From NCBI RefSeq assembly GCF_963675165.1, contig NC_087392.1, positions 1,751,001 through 1,815,000 on the forward strand: 64,000 nt of DNA, given 5' to 3'. Source of the DNA: Halichondria panicea. Its lineage: Eukaryota > Porifera > Demospongiae > Suberitida > Halichondriidae. A program made the translations under genes and the position numbers. Under the pieces are notes generated by a model. It did no database searches and was not told the origin of the DNA. It saw only the letters and a list, made by a program, of their open reading frames with translations. Positions 11,110 through 30,352 of the stretch are shown in pieces; the stretch's first letter is position 1; each line of letters opens with the position of its first letter.

Positions 11110-11637
11110 ACGCAATGCAGTAAGTGCATCCTAGTGACCAATCAGACTGCTGATTAGAGAGAGCAACCACGCTTCCTGCATTTCTCACCAACAAGTTACT
11201 TCTTGCCCCATGCGAAGTGAGTCAGCAACGGAACCAGTCAGCACTTGCGATTGATCATCACATCATTGACTTGAAGTACGTCCACAGAGCATTTTCCTAC
11301 AAGAAGCATTAACATCCTTGCAAGAGAAGAACTCCTACCTACACTGCATATACAAAATCTGCACATCTCAATCTCAAGACTGACTAGACTCGACTGACTC
11401 TCTGTCTGCTGAACATTAATCTACCATTGCGAAGTAAATTCTACTCAAGTCTCCTACTTGCCCAATCTAAAACTCTTAAAAACTACAAAAGGTGAGTCTG
11501 CAAGAGATAGTTCTAGATCTAGTAGCTAGATGATCTAATTAACAGTGTAGTCACCTTTTTACAAACCACATGGTGCATTCAGCAGAGCACATGTACTAAA
11601 AGCCAACTATTTTGTTTCCCAGGTATCACTCTGTAAA
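11110..11637. promoter_or_regulatory. Divergent region UBE3D / TENT5 with TENT5 5' UTR intron
   Basis: Holds the promoters of both genes and the TENT5 leader. A leader exon ends at 11491, followed by the donor GTGAGTCTG at 11492; the acceptor TTTCCCAG ends at 11622, 15 bp before the TENT5 ATG. TGAGTCAGCA near 11219 fits a MARE/AP-1 site. Transcription-factor use is inferred only from sequence. Confidence 0.55.
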
Positions 11638-12906
11638 ATGGCTGCACCTGTCGATACATGTGTTGGACATTCACTCAATTATAATCAAGTGGAGAAACTG
11701 AACAATATTTTATCTACACCTGTCGAGATACAACCTCCCAACAACTTCCCCGCTCTGAGCATATCACCGGCTAGTTTGGTCAAGGTTGTGAGACAGCGCT
11801 TACTCAAAAAAAACATTAAACTGAGAGACATTCGACTAAATGGCAGTGCTGCAAGTTTTTGCCTTAGTGAAGATAGAGAAGACATCCCTAAGATTCAATA
11901 CAATGACATAGACCTGATTTTCGGCGTCTCAATAGACTGTGAAGATGACTTTCATGTTATCAAAGAAGAAGTTTTGACATCACTCCTGGAATTTTTTCCG
12001 GATAAAGTTACAAAAACAAACATCAGCTGTCCACTGCTTGAAGAAACGTATGTGAGAACTATGGTGCTAGTATCAAACAGCCAGAACCAATGGTCGCTCA
12101 TTTCCCTCGGAGATCAATCGAATAACATCAGCATCGAGCTCAAGTTTGTCCACAACATCAAGAGAAGATTCGAGTTTACCGTCGACTCATTTCAGATCAT
12201 CCTCGATTCGTATTTCAACTTTGACCAATACACAGACCAAAGCCCGGTGGCCATCTCCCAATCATTTTTCCCTTCAGTACAAGCAGTTTCTGTTTACCCC
12301 GATTTCGAAGAGGCAATGGATCACTTGAACAATCGACTTATTCACACGGCTGCTCCAGAAGAGATAAGAGGTGGTGGGCTTCTCAAGTACTGTAGCCTGC
12401 ACGTCAACGGATTTCAACCGGCCAACCGAGACACAATGAATCGTTTGGAACCGTACATGTGCAGTCGATTCTTTATCGATTTCCCGACCACAGCCATTCA
12501 GTATGATAAGCTCTGGAAGTATGTGCTCTTAAGATTCCTGCAGAAAGGAGAGTTTAGGAGATGTATAGAGTTCCTCGACATGCTCTATAATGTTGTGTCT
12601 TGTCAAGCCAAGTGCCTTATGGGGAGCGAGCGTCAGAAAACCATCTCCGTCATCATGTATATCCGAAGTATGGTGTTTGTACCGAACATTCCGTTCCTAC
12701 CCCCTCATGTACATCCCGGCATGATCAGCCACTCCAACAATTCCCGTGCATCCTTCAACTCGATGCCGCACAGACAGTCCAACTCTCCAAGAACTTCACC
12801 TCCCCCGACTACTGCTGGCTACTACCCTGTCCAGGCAAGTCAAGGCTACAGGAAAGCTGTCGGTGGACACTGGGAAATCTCTCAACCTCTTACACAAGTG
12901 AGATAA
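11638..12906 (+). CDS. TENT5: TENT5 (FAM46) non-canonical poly(A) polymerase
   Basis: Single coding exon of 422 residues. TENT5 enzymes lengthen poly(A) tails of cytoplasmic, often ER-bound, mRNAs for secreted proteins. The nucleotidyltransferase core is clear: DIRLNGSAASF (GS motif) and NDIDLIFGV (metal-binding D-x-D), with ISIELKFV as the third carboxylate region. Then come FEFTVDSFQIILDS, DFEEAMDHLNNRLI, PEEIRGGGLLKYCSL and YMCSRFFIDFP, all near-identical to vertebrate FAM46 proteins, followed by CLMGSERQKT. The last 60 residues are Ser/Pro-rich and disordered, as in the family. Catalytic residues look intact. A 5' UTR intron precedes the ATG; coding introns are absent, also typical of vertebrate TENT5 genes. 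Confidence 0.95.
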   Translation: MAAPVDTCVGHSLNYNQVEKLNNILSTPVEIQPPNNFPALSISPASLVKVVRQRLLKKNIKLRDIRLNGSAASFCLSEDREDIPKIQYNDIDLIFGVSIDCEDDFHVIKEEVLTSLLEFFPDKVTKTNISCPLLEETYVRTMVLVSNSQNQWSLISLGDQSNNISIELKFVHNIKRRFEFTVDSFQIILDSYFNFDQYTDQSPVAISQSFFPSVQAVSVYPDFEEAMDHLNNRLIHTAAPEEIRGGGLLKYCSLHVNGFQPANRDTMNRLEPYMCSRFFIDFPTTAIQYDKLWKYVLLRFLQKGEFRRCIEFLDMLYNVVSCQAKCLMGSERQKTISVIMYIRSMVFVPNIPFLPPHVHPGMISHSNNSRASFNSMPHRQSNSPRTSPPPTTAGYYPVQASQGYRKAVGGHWEISQPLTQVR

Positions 12907-13971
12907 GTGTGTGTTGGTTGTACGAGGCGAATAATTACTCTCTGTTGATTGGTTTTTCTGAGCACGTTAATTTCATGGCAACAATTCCAAAACTGCAAAA
13001 AATTGTCATTCAGTTCATTAAATTATCACTTCATCTCTAATGCACTTATTTTTTTGTTTGTCTGATTTCATTTGCAAGGTGATTTTTACTTTTTAATTGT
13101 ATGAGGCCTCCACTAGACTATGTGTGTGTATATCTCAAGCACACAAAAAGTCATCTATTTAATTATCTACATGCGTGTACATGTACTACTGAGTCTTTAC
13201 ACAGTGGAGATTTTATTGCAGTCCCAAGTTTTATAATTTACACTGAAATTGTAACTCACCTCTCACCTCACAGTGTCCACAAGTCCATGCTTGTATTGTA
13301 CATGTCTATTATCTGATAACAATCTATTACCTGTCATGCAATTTGAAAATTTGAAAATTAAAAATTTGTTTGATGTTAATGTTGTTGAACAACAAGAATG
13401 CATGGTTGTTTGTCTCAATAGAGCATGTACTGTATATACCTCACATAATGTCGCTAATAATTTCTTGAGATTGCATGTGCGCTTGAGGCCAGAATCAGCG
13501 GATAAAGCCATTAGTATAGTGCAGTTGTACTCAAAAGCTTATCAGATTACACCTTGTATGTATTCCCCACCACATACAAGTACCTCAATGATCTCATGAT
13601 GGGTATTCATGACATGCTGTGACTCAGCTAAACCACTTCCACTAATAGGTTACCTGGGTTACCTCCTGTGGGGGAGCTGTATTTAATTTTTTATAGCAGA
13701 AATTGTCTTCTGGAAAAGTATAGGAATGTAATCATGCATGCAAAACTCTGTTATACACACACATCAAAGCTACCCCACACATAGATTAAGGTGCTTCCAT
13801 GTGTGTGCTCTAGGTGGTCACAAGACAAGAACTAAGCAACCATAGGATAACGATTAAGACACACTTTATAAGTTTTCCTGTATACAATGTATCACAAAAT
13901 AACACCATAGAGAGAAAAGTGAATACTGACACAGGGTGCAAGCACAACTCATTAGATTATTATATTATAGT
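12907..13971. other. Intergenic / TENT5 3' UTR
   Basis: A+T-rich sequence between the TENT5 stop and the end of the decayed DDX18 copy. It includes probable TENT5 3' UTR and the unduplicated flank of the DDX18 repeat. No convincing gene, and no repeat of note. Confidence 0.5.
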
Positions 13972-14682
13972 TTAGTACGAAAATTGTCTCTTGTCGGTAG
14001 CTGGTTTCCATTTCTTGAACTTCTGTGATTTCTCGGCGGCTTTTCTGCTCTGCCATCCGTAACCACCTCTTCTTGCTCCCCCCCCCTCTGAGGAGCCTTG
14101 CCTTTCCTACCACTCCCGCTGTGGACACCTAGCAACAGTTAAGGTTCAACACATAGGGCCATCAACATTATAATAATTATGCATCAAGGAATCTGCATGC
14201 ACACACACACACACACACAATACCTCTATTTCAATATTTTGATGAAATAATTATTTGAAGTGAGTGCTATACAGTCCCGACTTAACCAAAATATTTACTC
14301 AAACAGTTAAGTGCTAGCCATAATGATGACCATGGCAGTATCTACACAACCGCTATAATTGTCAGAGACTAGTTAACAGCATAACTTACTCAACAGGTTG
14401 CCATAGAAATACCATATAAGGTGTTGAGGGATTGTACAATTTAGTAACATAATATCCTGTCCAGTAATAAAAAAAAGCAGTAAGCTAGAATACTGACAGC
14501 ACTCACGATAATTTAAACTGCAACAACATGCCACAATTATCATAAATGCTGACCAGCATCCATGTTGTTGTTTTTATGCACTTTTAGGAGAGCAACTAAG
14601 CCACATGGTAAGCCACATGGAAGCTTTCAACTCATTTCAAGTCAATTATTAGTTCCTTCTTTACAGTCCTAGAACAAAGAAT

Positions 14683-14900
14683 CTCAATTCCGGGATGGGG
14701 GAATATTCGTGGTTTTGGTGGTTGAGTTCTGACCACGAATATTTTACTCACGAATGAAGCAGAATGAAGCGACTTTGCCTACCTTTACCTGCAGTGCAAG
14801 CAGCAACCACAAAAATAATTATCCACGAAATGACTAAAATTATAATTATTGCGAAAACCACGAATGTTTTGCCCCCCAAAAAATTACCCGCTATACGGTA
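14683..14900. repeat. TACCGTA-family MITE (left tip lost)
   Basis: The right end CTATACGGTA and an interior of repeated CACGAAT words match the element at 45471-45705 in the same order (AATATTCGTGG.., CTGCAGTGCAAGCAGCAACCAC, ACGAATGTTTTG). The left tip TACCGTATAGC is missing. It lies in the intron before the last exon of the DDX18 pseudogene and was not seen in the matching intron of the intact copy. Confidence 0.7.
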
Positions 14901-15329
14901 ATACAGACAACCACATTATAAGGGGCTTCTAATCACACCAACCATACAGTGAAACTACTGTATCAAAATAATAGCTAGGCCATTAAGGATCGCTCACTAT
15001 GGCCAAGAAAGTAAGAAATGCAGTAATAACAGTTTTTACTACACATGAGCAGTCTCATATGTACACAGCAATAATTGAATAGGAATGTGTTGGTGACAAG
15101 TCACGTATGCAAGTCTGCCGACTACTTGTATGTCTCCAGTTGCAAATAGTGAGTCATCACAATGCAACAAAAGTGTTCAAGGGTAGAGAATGCATCCAAG
15201 GTTTACAGGGAGTGGCAAGCACTTACACAACAACACTATCGTAACACTATTATGGAACAAACGGAACCGAACAAATTGTAGTACATGGTAGTTAAAGTGG
15301 CAGTTAAACATACAAGGTGGGAGCCCCCT

Positions 15330-15655
<326 letters not shown>

Positions 15656-15840
15656 GAGTATACTAAGAGTGACACTGGGAGGAGTGGTGAATCCAAAGGC
15701 CCTGGCAACCCTAACCAGGTCCAGCTGCTCCACATTGAACACAACCTTGAGGGAGTGAGAGGCGTACGAGTGGAGATAAGAGCGGTAGCCATCACGGGCA
15801 GAGCGATGCAGGTAGTAGTTCATTCTCAAGCTGTGTGTGT

Positions 15841-15881
<41 letters not shown>

Positions 15882-16915
15882 TGCGCGTACGTGTGTGTGT
15901 GTGTGCGTACGTGTGTGTGTGTGTGCGTGCGCGTACGTGTGTGTGTGTGTGCGTGTGTGCGGGAAGGGAGAGGGTAAGATGAGAAGTATGTGAGCATAGA
16001 AAAACAGTGAGTGGTTTCAGTAGAGAGCTAAAAATTTGAACAACTAGACACAATCTCATCAATTAATACCCGAGATTGCACATTGCTGATTTCCTTGTTA
16101 ACCATTTCGTACTCGCTCAGTGGCACCTGCAGGAGACAGGCACAGTACTAAAACAGGACATGCCATGAATTCATATCTCATTATATTTTAAGCTTTATCA
16201 CTGGCAGGCTGATACGACAGCTAAGGCGATGTGGGCAAACAAACATATTACACAAGCATGCATATTGGATTGACTGACACACGATTATAGTGCATTAGAT
16301 GTTTTGGAATGACACACATGCAAACACAAGTATACGTATTACAATCAAATTGCACTGGAAGCCTCAACATCCTATATGGTATACAGACACACATCAATCA
16401 TTATTCACTCATGCATATCTCTCTACCATGGGAACTGCTGACCTCATTAACCCCACTCTAACAAACAATTTACCCACTGTATTGCCCTTGAATGGTGAAA
16501 GTCAGCTGTTTCTTGGCATCAGATGATCTAGTTGTCATGGCATGCGACTATCTAGACTCTATGCAGGCCCCTAATAAACAAGCTAGTCAGTCTGACTATA
16601 TAAGACCACCCACCCACCTCCTCTCACTCACACACCTTTGTATGCATGATAATTATAATTGACGAATGCGAGCTCCTCTGGGAGCAGGAAGAGGAGGGCG
16701 TGGCCTCGTCCCCCTGCTTTTGCTGTACGCCCCACAAGGTGAATATACTCCTGTAGGGGGATATAAAAATATGGAACAATTTATAATAATAATTACTAGT
16801 GTTCAAGCTGGCGCTGTGCTAATGCCTCTCGCCATGTTTTTGCTTTCGCTCAAAAGTATTAGAGTGTTATCTATAATGAATTTTATATTAAAGTTAGCTT
16901 ATCTATATAAAGTCA

Positions 16916-17155
16916 CTGAGAAGAAAAGACTTATTTACATGCATCTATTGTAAGTTATTATTTTTTGTATTATGTGGCTTACCAGGACATCAAGAAAGAA
17001 GAAAATTGATTCTTCCAGGATCTGTAGTTCAGTGTATATAATATCTAAGAAGAAAAGACCTGTGTACATGCATATTGTTATCTATATTGTTATATGGTAG
17101 TGTTTTGTGGCTTACCAGGCCCTCAAGACAAAGATGATTCTGCCAGGAGGATCTG
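16916..17155. repeat. Imperfect two-copy repeat of about 125 bp
   Basis: Both halves contain AGAAGAAAAGAC, ACATGCAT, GTGGCTTACCAG and CAAGA..GAT..CCAGG in the same order. It lies within an enlarged intron of the DDX18 pseudogene. Confidence 0.65.
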
Positions 17156-17384
17156 GATCTGGATCTTGGATATTATTTTCTCACACATGGGGAATGAGCG
17201 CGCATGCGCATTACATCCACAGGAATAATTAAAGGGTGTGTCCAAAGAGATCAATTTTACAAATGGCTACTGTACTGCTAGCTAGCTGTTTTAACAGATA
17301 TTTTCTGAGTATTGTAGCTAACAAAAAGCTAGCGCTTTAGTGCAAGGCTAACTCATATGTTGAATAGAAAGTTTGTGCGGACAG

Positions 17385-17650
17385 ATGATGCTATGAAAGA
17401 TTCTGAAGAGACTGCAACAGCCTTCAATGTGAGTCAAACTAGCCATAACTCGAGAAAGAAGCTTTAGTTTGCTAATCCACGAATCAAAATCCAAGAGAAC
17501 GTGGCTAGAAGCCTATAGAAGCTGTTAGTTTTCGTCGCATTGTAACCGTTGAGCAGTTATAGCTGGAATACACACACACACACACAGACAGACACACACA
17601 CAGTCAGCTTTACCGTATCCCTCGTGCGGCTACGCCTCGAGGCATAATTA
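17385..17650 (+). repeat. Dispersed repeat, copy 1 (inverse of 31083-31300)
   Basis: In order, it shares GACTGCAACAGCC, CCATAACT, AAAGAAGCTTTA, ATCCAAGAGAACGT, GCATTGTAACCGTTGAGCAG and the end CTACGCCTCGAGGCATA with the reverse complement of 31083-31300. A CA/GACA run has grown within this copy. The element family is unknown. Confidence 0.7.
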
Positions 17651-20587
17651 TAGGTTACACAGTACTTAGAGGAGCACACCTCACAACCACTCATCCAACA
17701 CCCCATTAGTTTATCTTAAGCTGTCTCTGAAAGCAACTATTGTTACATGTGGTAATGTAGGAAGCATACCAATAAATCATACTTAAACTTTCTACAACTT
17801 CCTATTCCCACACCCTCACACACACACACACACACGCACACTCCCACATACACGCACACACACACCCACACACACGCACACACACACACACACACCTTTG
17901 AATCGTCTGGAGGGTCGTACTGTACTATCCAGTCCACCTCAGGGATGTCCAGACCTCTGGCAGCCATGTCAGTACATAAGAGCACACCCTCTCTTGCCTG
18001 ACAAAACTCCAAGAACATTGACGTTCTTTTCTGTTGTTTCTAACGACCCTGGGATAGTGGGGGTGAGGAGGGGGGTTAGTATGGCCATAGCTTTCAATAA
18101 GCAAAGACAACATACTCAATAATTATTGCTTATAATTATAGCCAGAAATTAGGAAGGGTGTGTGTGAATTATTGCGTTATTACAGTAACGTACATGAATA
18201 TCCAGTACGGGCATGTCAACGTGATTGAGGAGATCTGAGTGGAACTTGACAGAGTTACAAGAAGAGAAGAGAAGACCATCACTTTCTTACGGAGGTTATT
18301 CTTGAGGAGGTGAATAAGAGAAGAAACCTCTGCTCTGACGGACACACCACGTACCCCTACAGCAACAGAGGGCAATTAAGTGCTGTAATGACTCAGGAAA
18401 TGCAACACAAGAAGTCACTTAAGATCATTACCCCTGAAAGTGTATTAATTAAATATGAGCCACAAAAACGAATTCTGGGAATATGTATAATAATTACACA
18501 TAATTTTATTATAATTATATTAAGATATCTGTTTTTTTAGGTTCATCAGTTTCTCGCCTTTTAGGTCACTATACCCTATACCTATTGTGCACAAAATTAA
18601 TGATCTAGCTATTACTTAAGTGTATATAATTAAGCTACTGCCTGTGTGAATAGTTTAATCCTAACGATGATGGTAAGTGCATTTGATGGGAATGGTTAGT
18701 ATACACACGTATATTCAGCACCAGCTTTGAGCTGAGTTGGGGCCGTGTTAGGTACAGATGATAGCATGTCAGGGAGACCCCTTGGAGAGGCCACCCTTGA
18801 CAATCCTCACCTGCTCTAGTCCGTCCACAGTGGAGGCCTCCTTGTGGTCATCCACACCCGGTACCACATAGAGGGGGGCTTTCTTGAGAGAGATACAAGC
18901 CAAGTCCTCCACATTACGGGTCTGAGTAGCAGAGAACAGAACAGTTTGAAGATTCTCTGGAGATATATGTCCACTATAAAATATACATGTACGAATAATT
19001 ATGTCTACCTAACAACCACTGAAAGTAGAAGAAATGAAACTGACAGAGACAGATCACCGAACAAATCTAAACAAGGTGGGTGGGTGGTTGCAATACGAGC
19101 CAGGATTCAAGAGCACTTTTACAAACGCTCGCTCCTTTTTTCCAATTAAAATGCATACACTCGCTAGTAAGCACTCGTGTGGTACATTGTTATGCACAGC
19201 TCGGCCGGCCATACACCATTCACTTACTGGGAAGCAAACGAATGATCTGTTTCATTTCCTCCTCAAATCCAATCTCCAAGATTCTGTCAGTTTCGTCGAT
19301 GATTAGACATTGGAGATTCTTGGACAGGAACCCTGATGTGTTCTGCACACAAACAAGGGAATGCACAATACACCACCCACTCCACTACCCTCACAAGCTC
19401 CACCCACTCTCCTACCCTTACAAGCTCCACCCACTCCACTACCCTCACCAGCTCCACTGACTTCAGCTAAATCATTTGCACAATAAGTATTTAGATGCCG
19501 AAATAATACAAGCCAGAGGTTGTACGCTACAGGCTAGACTTGAAGTATCATCATGCAATGTTAAGATCAATTTACGACACAACACAGTAATAGATACAGA
19601 ATATATAAATGGAGTCTGTTCTTCAAAAAACAAAGTCAGAACTAGCTATTAAAACACTGTTGGAGCAGGAATTTAGGATTAAATTACCTACATTTGTGTG
19701 CCGATTTCATGGTATTTCAAACCAGAATGAATACTGGTACTTAACTACTTTACATACAGAAAGAAAAAAAAAATCTTATTTTGATATTGTTCTTGAAGAG
19801 TGTTGTATCATTGAGCAGGTAGATTAATCTTTACACTGTATGATGATACCTCAAGACCTTCTATACTTCGCACCTGAATGTAGATAGTAGTATATGATCA
19901 TCACATTTCTTCATTAACACTTGCGATTATTCTACCACAATGTGGCATCTATATGAAGCGGCTACCATGCTCAATGAGACAATGGGGGTACCTTTATGGG
20001 ATGCAAACACTAATAAAAATAAAAAGCACTCTCGGAAAACGACAAGCAATGAGCATTTTGTCTGTTAATTGATACATGGACTACTTAGGCTTAATATTTT
20101 CTGCAAACCACATGGGGAACCAACGGCATTACTAGTAAATCGTCACAATGCTTGACCTACTATATACTACTACCCATGAAATACTCAACTGTGATAGTCC
20201 GGTTTGGGGTGATCTACACACTACTAGTAATGGATGCAAAGCAAAAAGAGAATCATAGCTTTCATCAACAGTTTTAAAGTCACATTTTAGTAGAGATCAC
20301 TATAACTTTTGACCTTTGAGATAAATTTTGTGAAATAAAGAGCACCATTGCTAATAATTATGTATAGCGAAATTTGGGATTTGAAGGTGCAGCCTACCAG
20401 GGTAGCCAAAAATTTGAGCCTCATTCGTTGACTTTCATTTTTCATTGTGGGAACCCTAATGTAGACCAATGGCTCATTTTTTGTAGCAGATCTACTTACC
20501 GAAACTTGTCAGCTCAGTTTTGACACGACTTCTAGCTTTCACCTTTACTTTTTGAGGCTCCTTCGCCTCATTCTTAAGGATAGCCAT

Positions 20588-21195
20588 GAAAGGTTACCCT
20601 GACTGTATTAGAGAGCTGCTCTCCTCAGGAGCCGGCTGTGGTGCGGTGGTGCAGCAGTCGAAATCTATGGAAAGCCAAACGTTTCAAAATGACACATAAT
20701 TCGCGCTCGCGAGGCCAGTGTACTGACTGAACAAGAATCAAACTAGTTGCCCACCCACCCACCACGTGATGATCCTCATCAACTTCGGTAGCCTCGATCC
20801 AACTGAGAGCGGCCTGGAATCGAGGCTACAACTTCGGTGAACTTCGATCCCCCCGAATATTCTTTGTGCATCAGCCCCGAATGGTTTCTATTGGAACGTA
20901 AGGAATGTTGGCCTAGAAGACTCCCTGCGACTTGCGGATGTCGTACCACTTCCAGTAAATAGCTGCAAAAGTCATGAGTATTGCATGCAAACTCTGTACT
21001 TATATATATATACACACATCAGCTCTAGGTGGTCACAAGATGAGAACTAAGCAACCATACGATTAAGGATTAACGACACACCTAATATAAGTTGTCCTGT
21101 ACACATAAAAATGCATCACAAAATAACACCATAGTGAATACTGACACAGGGTGCGAGTACAACATTGAACAGCTATTAATAAATGGCTTCATAGT
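20588..21195. other. Junction of the DDX18 tandem duplication
   Basis: Sequence between the start of the decayed copy and the stop of the intact copy. It holds one palindromic micro-element (20789-20828) and then the 3' flank of the intact gene, which repeats the flank near 13740-13970 (for example GGTGGTCACAAGA, CACACCTAATATAAGTT). No gene seen. Confidence 0.55.
20789..20828. mobile_element. Palindromic micro-element, 40 bp, 9-bp target duplication
   Basis: Starts TAGCCTCGATCC and ends GGAATCGAGGCTA. The exact 9-mer CAACTTCGG flanks it at 20780-20788 and 20829-20837. Same termini as the elements at 40191, 48072 and 56182. Confidence 0.85.
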
Positions 21196-27829
<6,634 letters not shown>

Positions 27830-28135
27830 GTTGTCACCTTGTGTCTTTCTCTAGTATTAAAATAATTTCTCAGACTCAGTGCAGTACACATGTACTTCTT
27901 AATGCCACGTGGTTACCGAATATAGGCCTCTTTGTCTCTGATTTGGATAATGGGGCTAAAGTAAAATTGAAGCTCATATTCAGTCACGTTACTTTGTGTA
28001 CATTGTGGGTGTACAAGATCATCATTGAAGATTTTTGGGGTTGTTGAACGCGCTATACTGTACAACTATAGCAAGGGTAAGTATTTATACTGATTGAGGC
28101 CTTCCATTTATTATCCTTACCCCCCACCCACAGAG
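27830..28135. promoter_or_regulatory. Divergent region DDX18 / ILVBL
   Basis: 306 bp between start codons. The plus side contains a leader exon ending at about 28077 (GCAAGG), a donor GTAAGTATT, and an acceptor CCCACAG just before the ILVBL ATG, so ILVBL has a leader intron of roughly 55 bp. Confidence 0.55.
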
Positions 28136-30019
28136 ATGGATAGTACCTGGACTCTGGCTACTGCTGGATCGTTTCTTCTCGCTCTCTTCTTCACTGTTGT
28201 GGCCATTTTTATCCACTGGTTTGGACTTTTCGATCTTCTTTTTCACACAGTCGATAGAAAATCGAAACGAAATGGAGGAGAATTAGTGGCGTCTACGCTC
28301 AAAAGTCATGGCATTAAGTACGTCTTTACGCTAGTTGGTGGACACATCTCTCCCGTGTTGGTTGCTTGTGAGAAGCAAGGCATTCGTGTGATCGATACTC
28401 GTCATGAAGTTACAACTGTCTTTGCTGCCGATGCTGTTGCTAGGTTGTCTGGAGTTATTGGTGTTGCGTGCGTAACTGCCGGGCCTGGATTGACCAATAC
28501 GATTACAGCCGTTAAGAATGCCATTATGGCGGAGTCCCCAGTGTTAGTTCTTGGAGGAGCAGCTGCCACCATCATGAAGGGGAGGGGATCTCTTCAGGAT
28601 ATCGATCAACTCTCACTCTTCAAGCCTCTCTGTAAATTCACCGCTTCTATCAAACGTGTTCGAGACATTGTACCAACCCTGTGCAAGGCTATCCAGATCG
28701 CTAATAGTGATACACCTGGGCCTGTATTTGTTGAGCTACCCATCGATTCTCTCTACCCGTACGACATTGTTGTCAAAGAGATTTTCCCTAAAAGTCAGTC
28801 TAAGTCGATTAAGAACCGAATTGTGAAAGTATATCTCGAAAACTATGTGGATCGATTGTTTGCTGGTGCATTCACACCTCAAGATGCTAGCCCACTCCCA
28901 ATCACCTTCCCCAAAGCCAACCAAAGTGAAATCGCACAGTGTGCTTCTCTGGTTAGAAATGCAAAGAAGCCGTTGTTCATTTTGGGCAGTCAAGTCTCCC
29001 TCCCTCCCGCAAAATCCTCTGAAGTTCGAGCAGCCCTTGAGAAAATGGGAGTCCCCTGCTTCCTGGGGGGTATGTCTCGTGGTTATCTGGGCAAGAATAG
29101 TCGCATTCATATCCGTCAAAAGAGGAAGGTTGCTGTGAAGGACGCCGACATTATTGTTTGCCTGGGAGCGGTAGCCGATTTTCGTTTATCGTACGGTCGA
29201 ATCTTCAGCAGCAAATCTAAGATTGTGGCAGTCAACAGATCAAAATCTCAGCTCTCTTTAAACACTGACTCCTTCTGGAAACCACACCTCTTGATCAACG
29301 GTGACCCTGGTCTTTTTGTCGTTGCACTGATGGAAGCTATTGGAGACGACTTCACATGCGCTGAGGAGTGGCTCGAGGAACTAAGGCAACGAGATGAGGA
29401 GGTGAACACGGAAAATCGGAAGAAAGCAGAAGTGGTACCAAAAGAGCATCTGAACCCACTAAGCGTACTCTACCAAACTGAAGAAGCATTGGATGATAAT
29501 TCCATCTTGGTGGCTGATGGAGGTGACTTTGTCGGTAGTGCTGCGTACATCCTGCACCCCAGAGGTCCTCTCAAGTGGCTCGACCCTGGTGCATTCGGTA
29601 CTCTTGGTGTTGGAGGAGGTTTTGCTTTAGGGGCAAAGTTATGCAACCCCGATGACGATGTTTGGATTATCTATGGTGACGGTTCTCTTGGTTACAGCGT
29701 GGCCGAGTTTGACACTTTTGCTCGGAACAAGATTCCCGTGATTGCTCTTGTTGGAAATGATGCGTGCTGGACGCAAATCAAACGAGAACAGGTGCCTATG
29801 TTTGGTAGTGATGTGGCGTGTAACCTTAGTTACTGCGATTACGATGTGGTTGCCAACGGTTTTGGAGGAGTTGGGTTCAAACTAACAGCTGACTCAACAG
29901 CTGAAGAAATAAAAGACACTCTAAAGAAAGCCAAGGAGATATCTCGAGGAGGAGTACCAGTTCTCATCAACGTTCTGATTGGAAAGAGTGACTTTAGAGA
30001 TGGTTCTATTTCAGTCTGA
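28136..30019 (+). CDS. ILVBL: ILVBL / HACL2, membrane ThDP-dependent 2-hydroxyacyl-CoA lyase
   Basis: Single coding exon of 627 residues. The mammalian enzyme sits in the ER membrane and cleaves 2-hydroxy long-chain acyl-CoA to formyl-CoA and an aldehyde one carbon shorter (alpha-oxidation, phytosphingosine breakdown). An N-terminal membrane anchor ([20 protein letters not shown]) precedes the ThDP-enzyme pyrimidine-binding domain, with catalytic Glu in [20 protein letters not shown] and [10 protein letters not shown]. The central domain follows. The pyrophosphate domain has [20 protein letters not shown] and [10 protein letters not shown], the GDG..N metal/ThDP motif (Asp in place of the second Asn). 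I chose the ATG at 28136, not an upstream non-ATG extension, because it follows a splice acceptor. Full length, no breaks. Confidence 0.95.
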   Translation: MDSTWTLATAGSFLLALFFTVVAIFIHWFGLFDLLFHTVDRKSKRNGGELVASTLKSHGIKYVFTLVGGHISPVLVACEKQGIRVIDTRHEVTTVFAADAVARLSGVIGVACVTAGPGLTNTITAVKNAIMAESPVLVLGGAAATIMKGRGSLQDIDQLSLFKPLCKFTASIKRVRDIVPTLCKAIQIANSDTPGPVFVELPIDSLYPYDIVVKEIFPKSQSKSIKNRIVKVYLENYVDRLFAGAFTPQDASPLPITFPKANQSEIAQCASLVRNAKKPLFILGSQVSLPPAKSSEVRAALEKMGVPCFLGGMSRGYLGKNSRIHIRQKRKVAVKDADIIVCLGAVADFRLSYGRIFSSKSKIVAVNRSKSQLSLNTDSFWKPHLLINGDPGLFVVALMEAIGDDFTCAEEWLEELRQRDEEVNTENRKKAEVVPKEHLNPLSVLYQTEEALDDNSILVADGGDFVGSAAYILHPRGPLKWLDPGAFGTLGVGGGFALGAKLCNPDDDVWIIYGDGSLGYSVAEFDTFARNKIPVIALVGNDACWTQIKREQVPMFGSDVACNLSYCDYDVVANGFGGVGFKLTADSTAEEIKDTLKKAKEISRGGVPVLINVLIGKSDFRDGSISV

Positions 30020-30352
30020 ACTTTACCATGCACAGGTGGACTTGCTAGCTGTAGTTAGGAGTTAATATTTATGAGAGTGACACTATTTATATACACTAGC
30101 TCTGAAGGTCATTATATATAGCCTCTTTATACATTTCTTAGCCCCATTATGTACCCTTTATGTGTGTGTTTCTTTTTTGCTCAAACATTTACTATTGCTG
30201 CTTCAAACAACATTAATATGTACACGAACTATTAATTACTGTTGATGTTCTCATGTGATCTTGATATTAAATATACATTTCACCAATTATTATTACACTC
30301 AATATAGATAATAAAAAACATTAAAGACACACACGCACACACATGTATCCGT
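30020..30352. other. Convergent 3' UTR zone
   Basis: A+T-rich sequence between the ILVBL stop and the stop of the coiled-coil/PH gene. No gene or repeat of note. Confidence 0.5.

Noticed and set aside
19609-19827. Plus-strand frame starting MESVLQKTKSELAIKTLLEQ
   Set aside because: Short, no homology recognised, and lies in the rearranged interior of the DDX18 pseudogene with no splice context.
28736-29119. Minus-strand frame opposite ILVBL
   Set aside because: A shadow of the long conserved ILVBL exon; no independent support.
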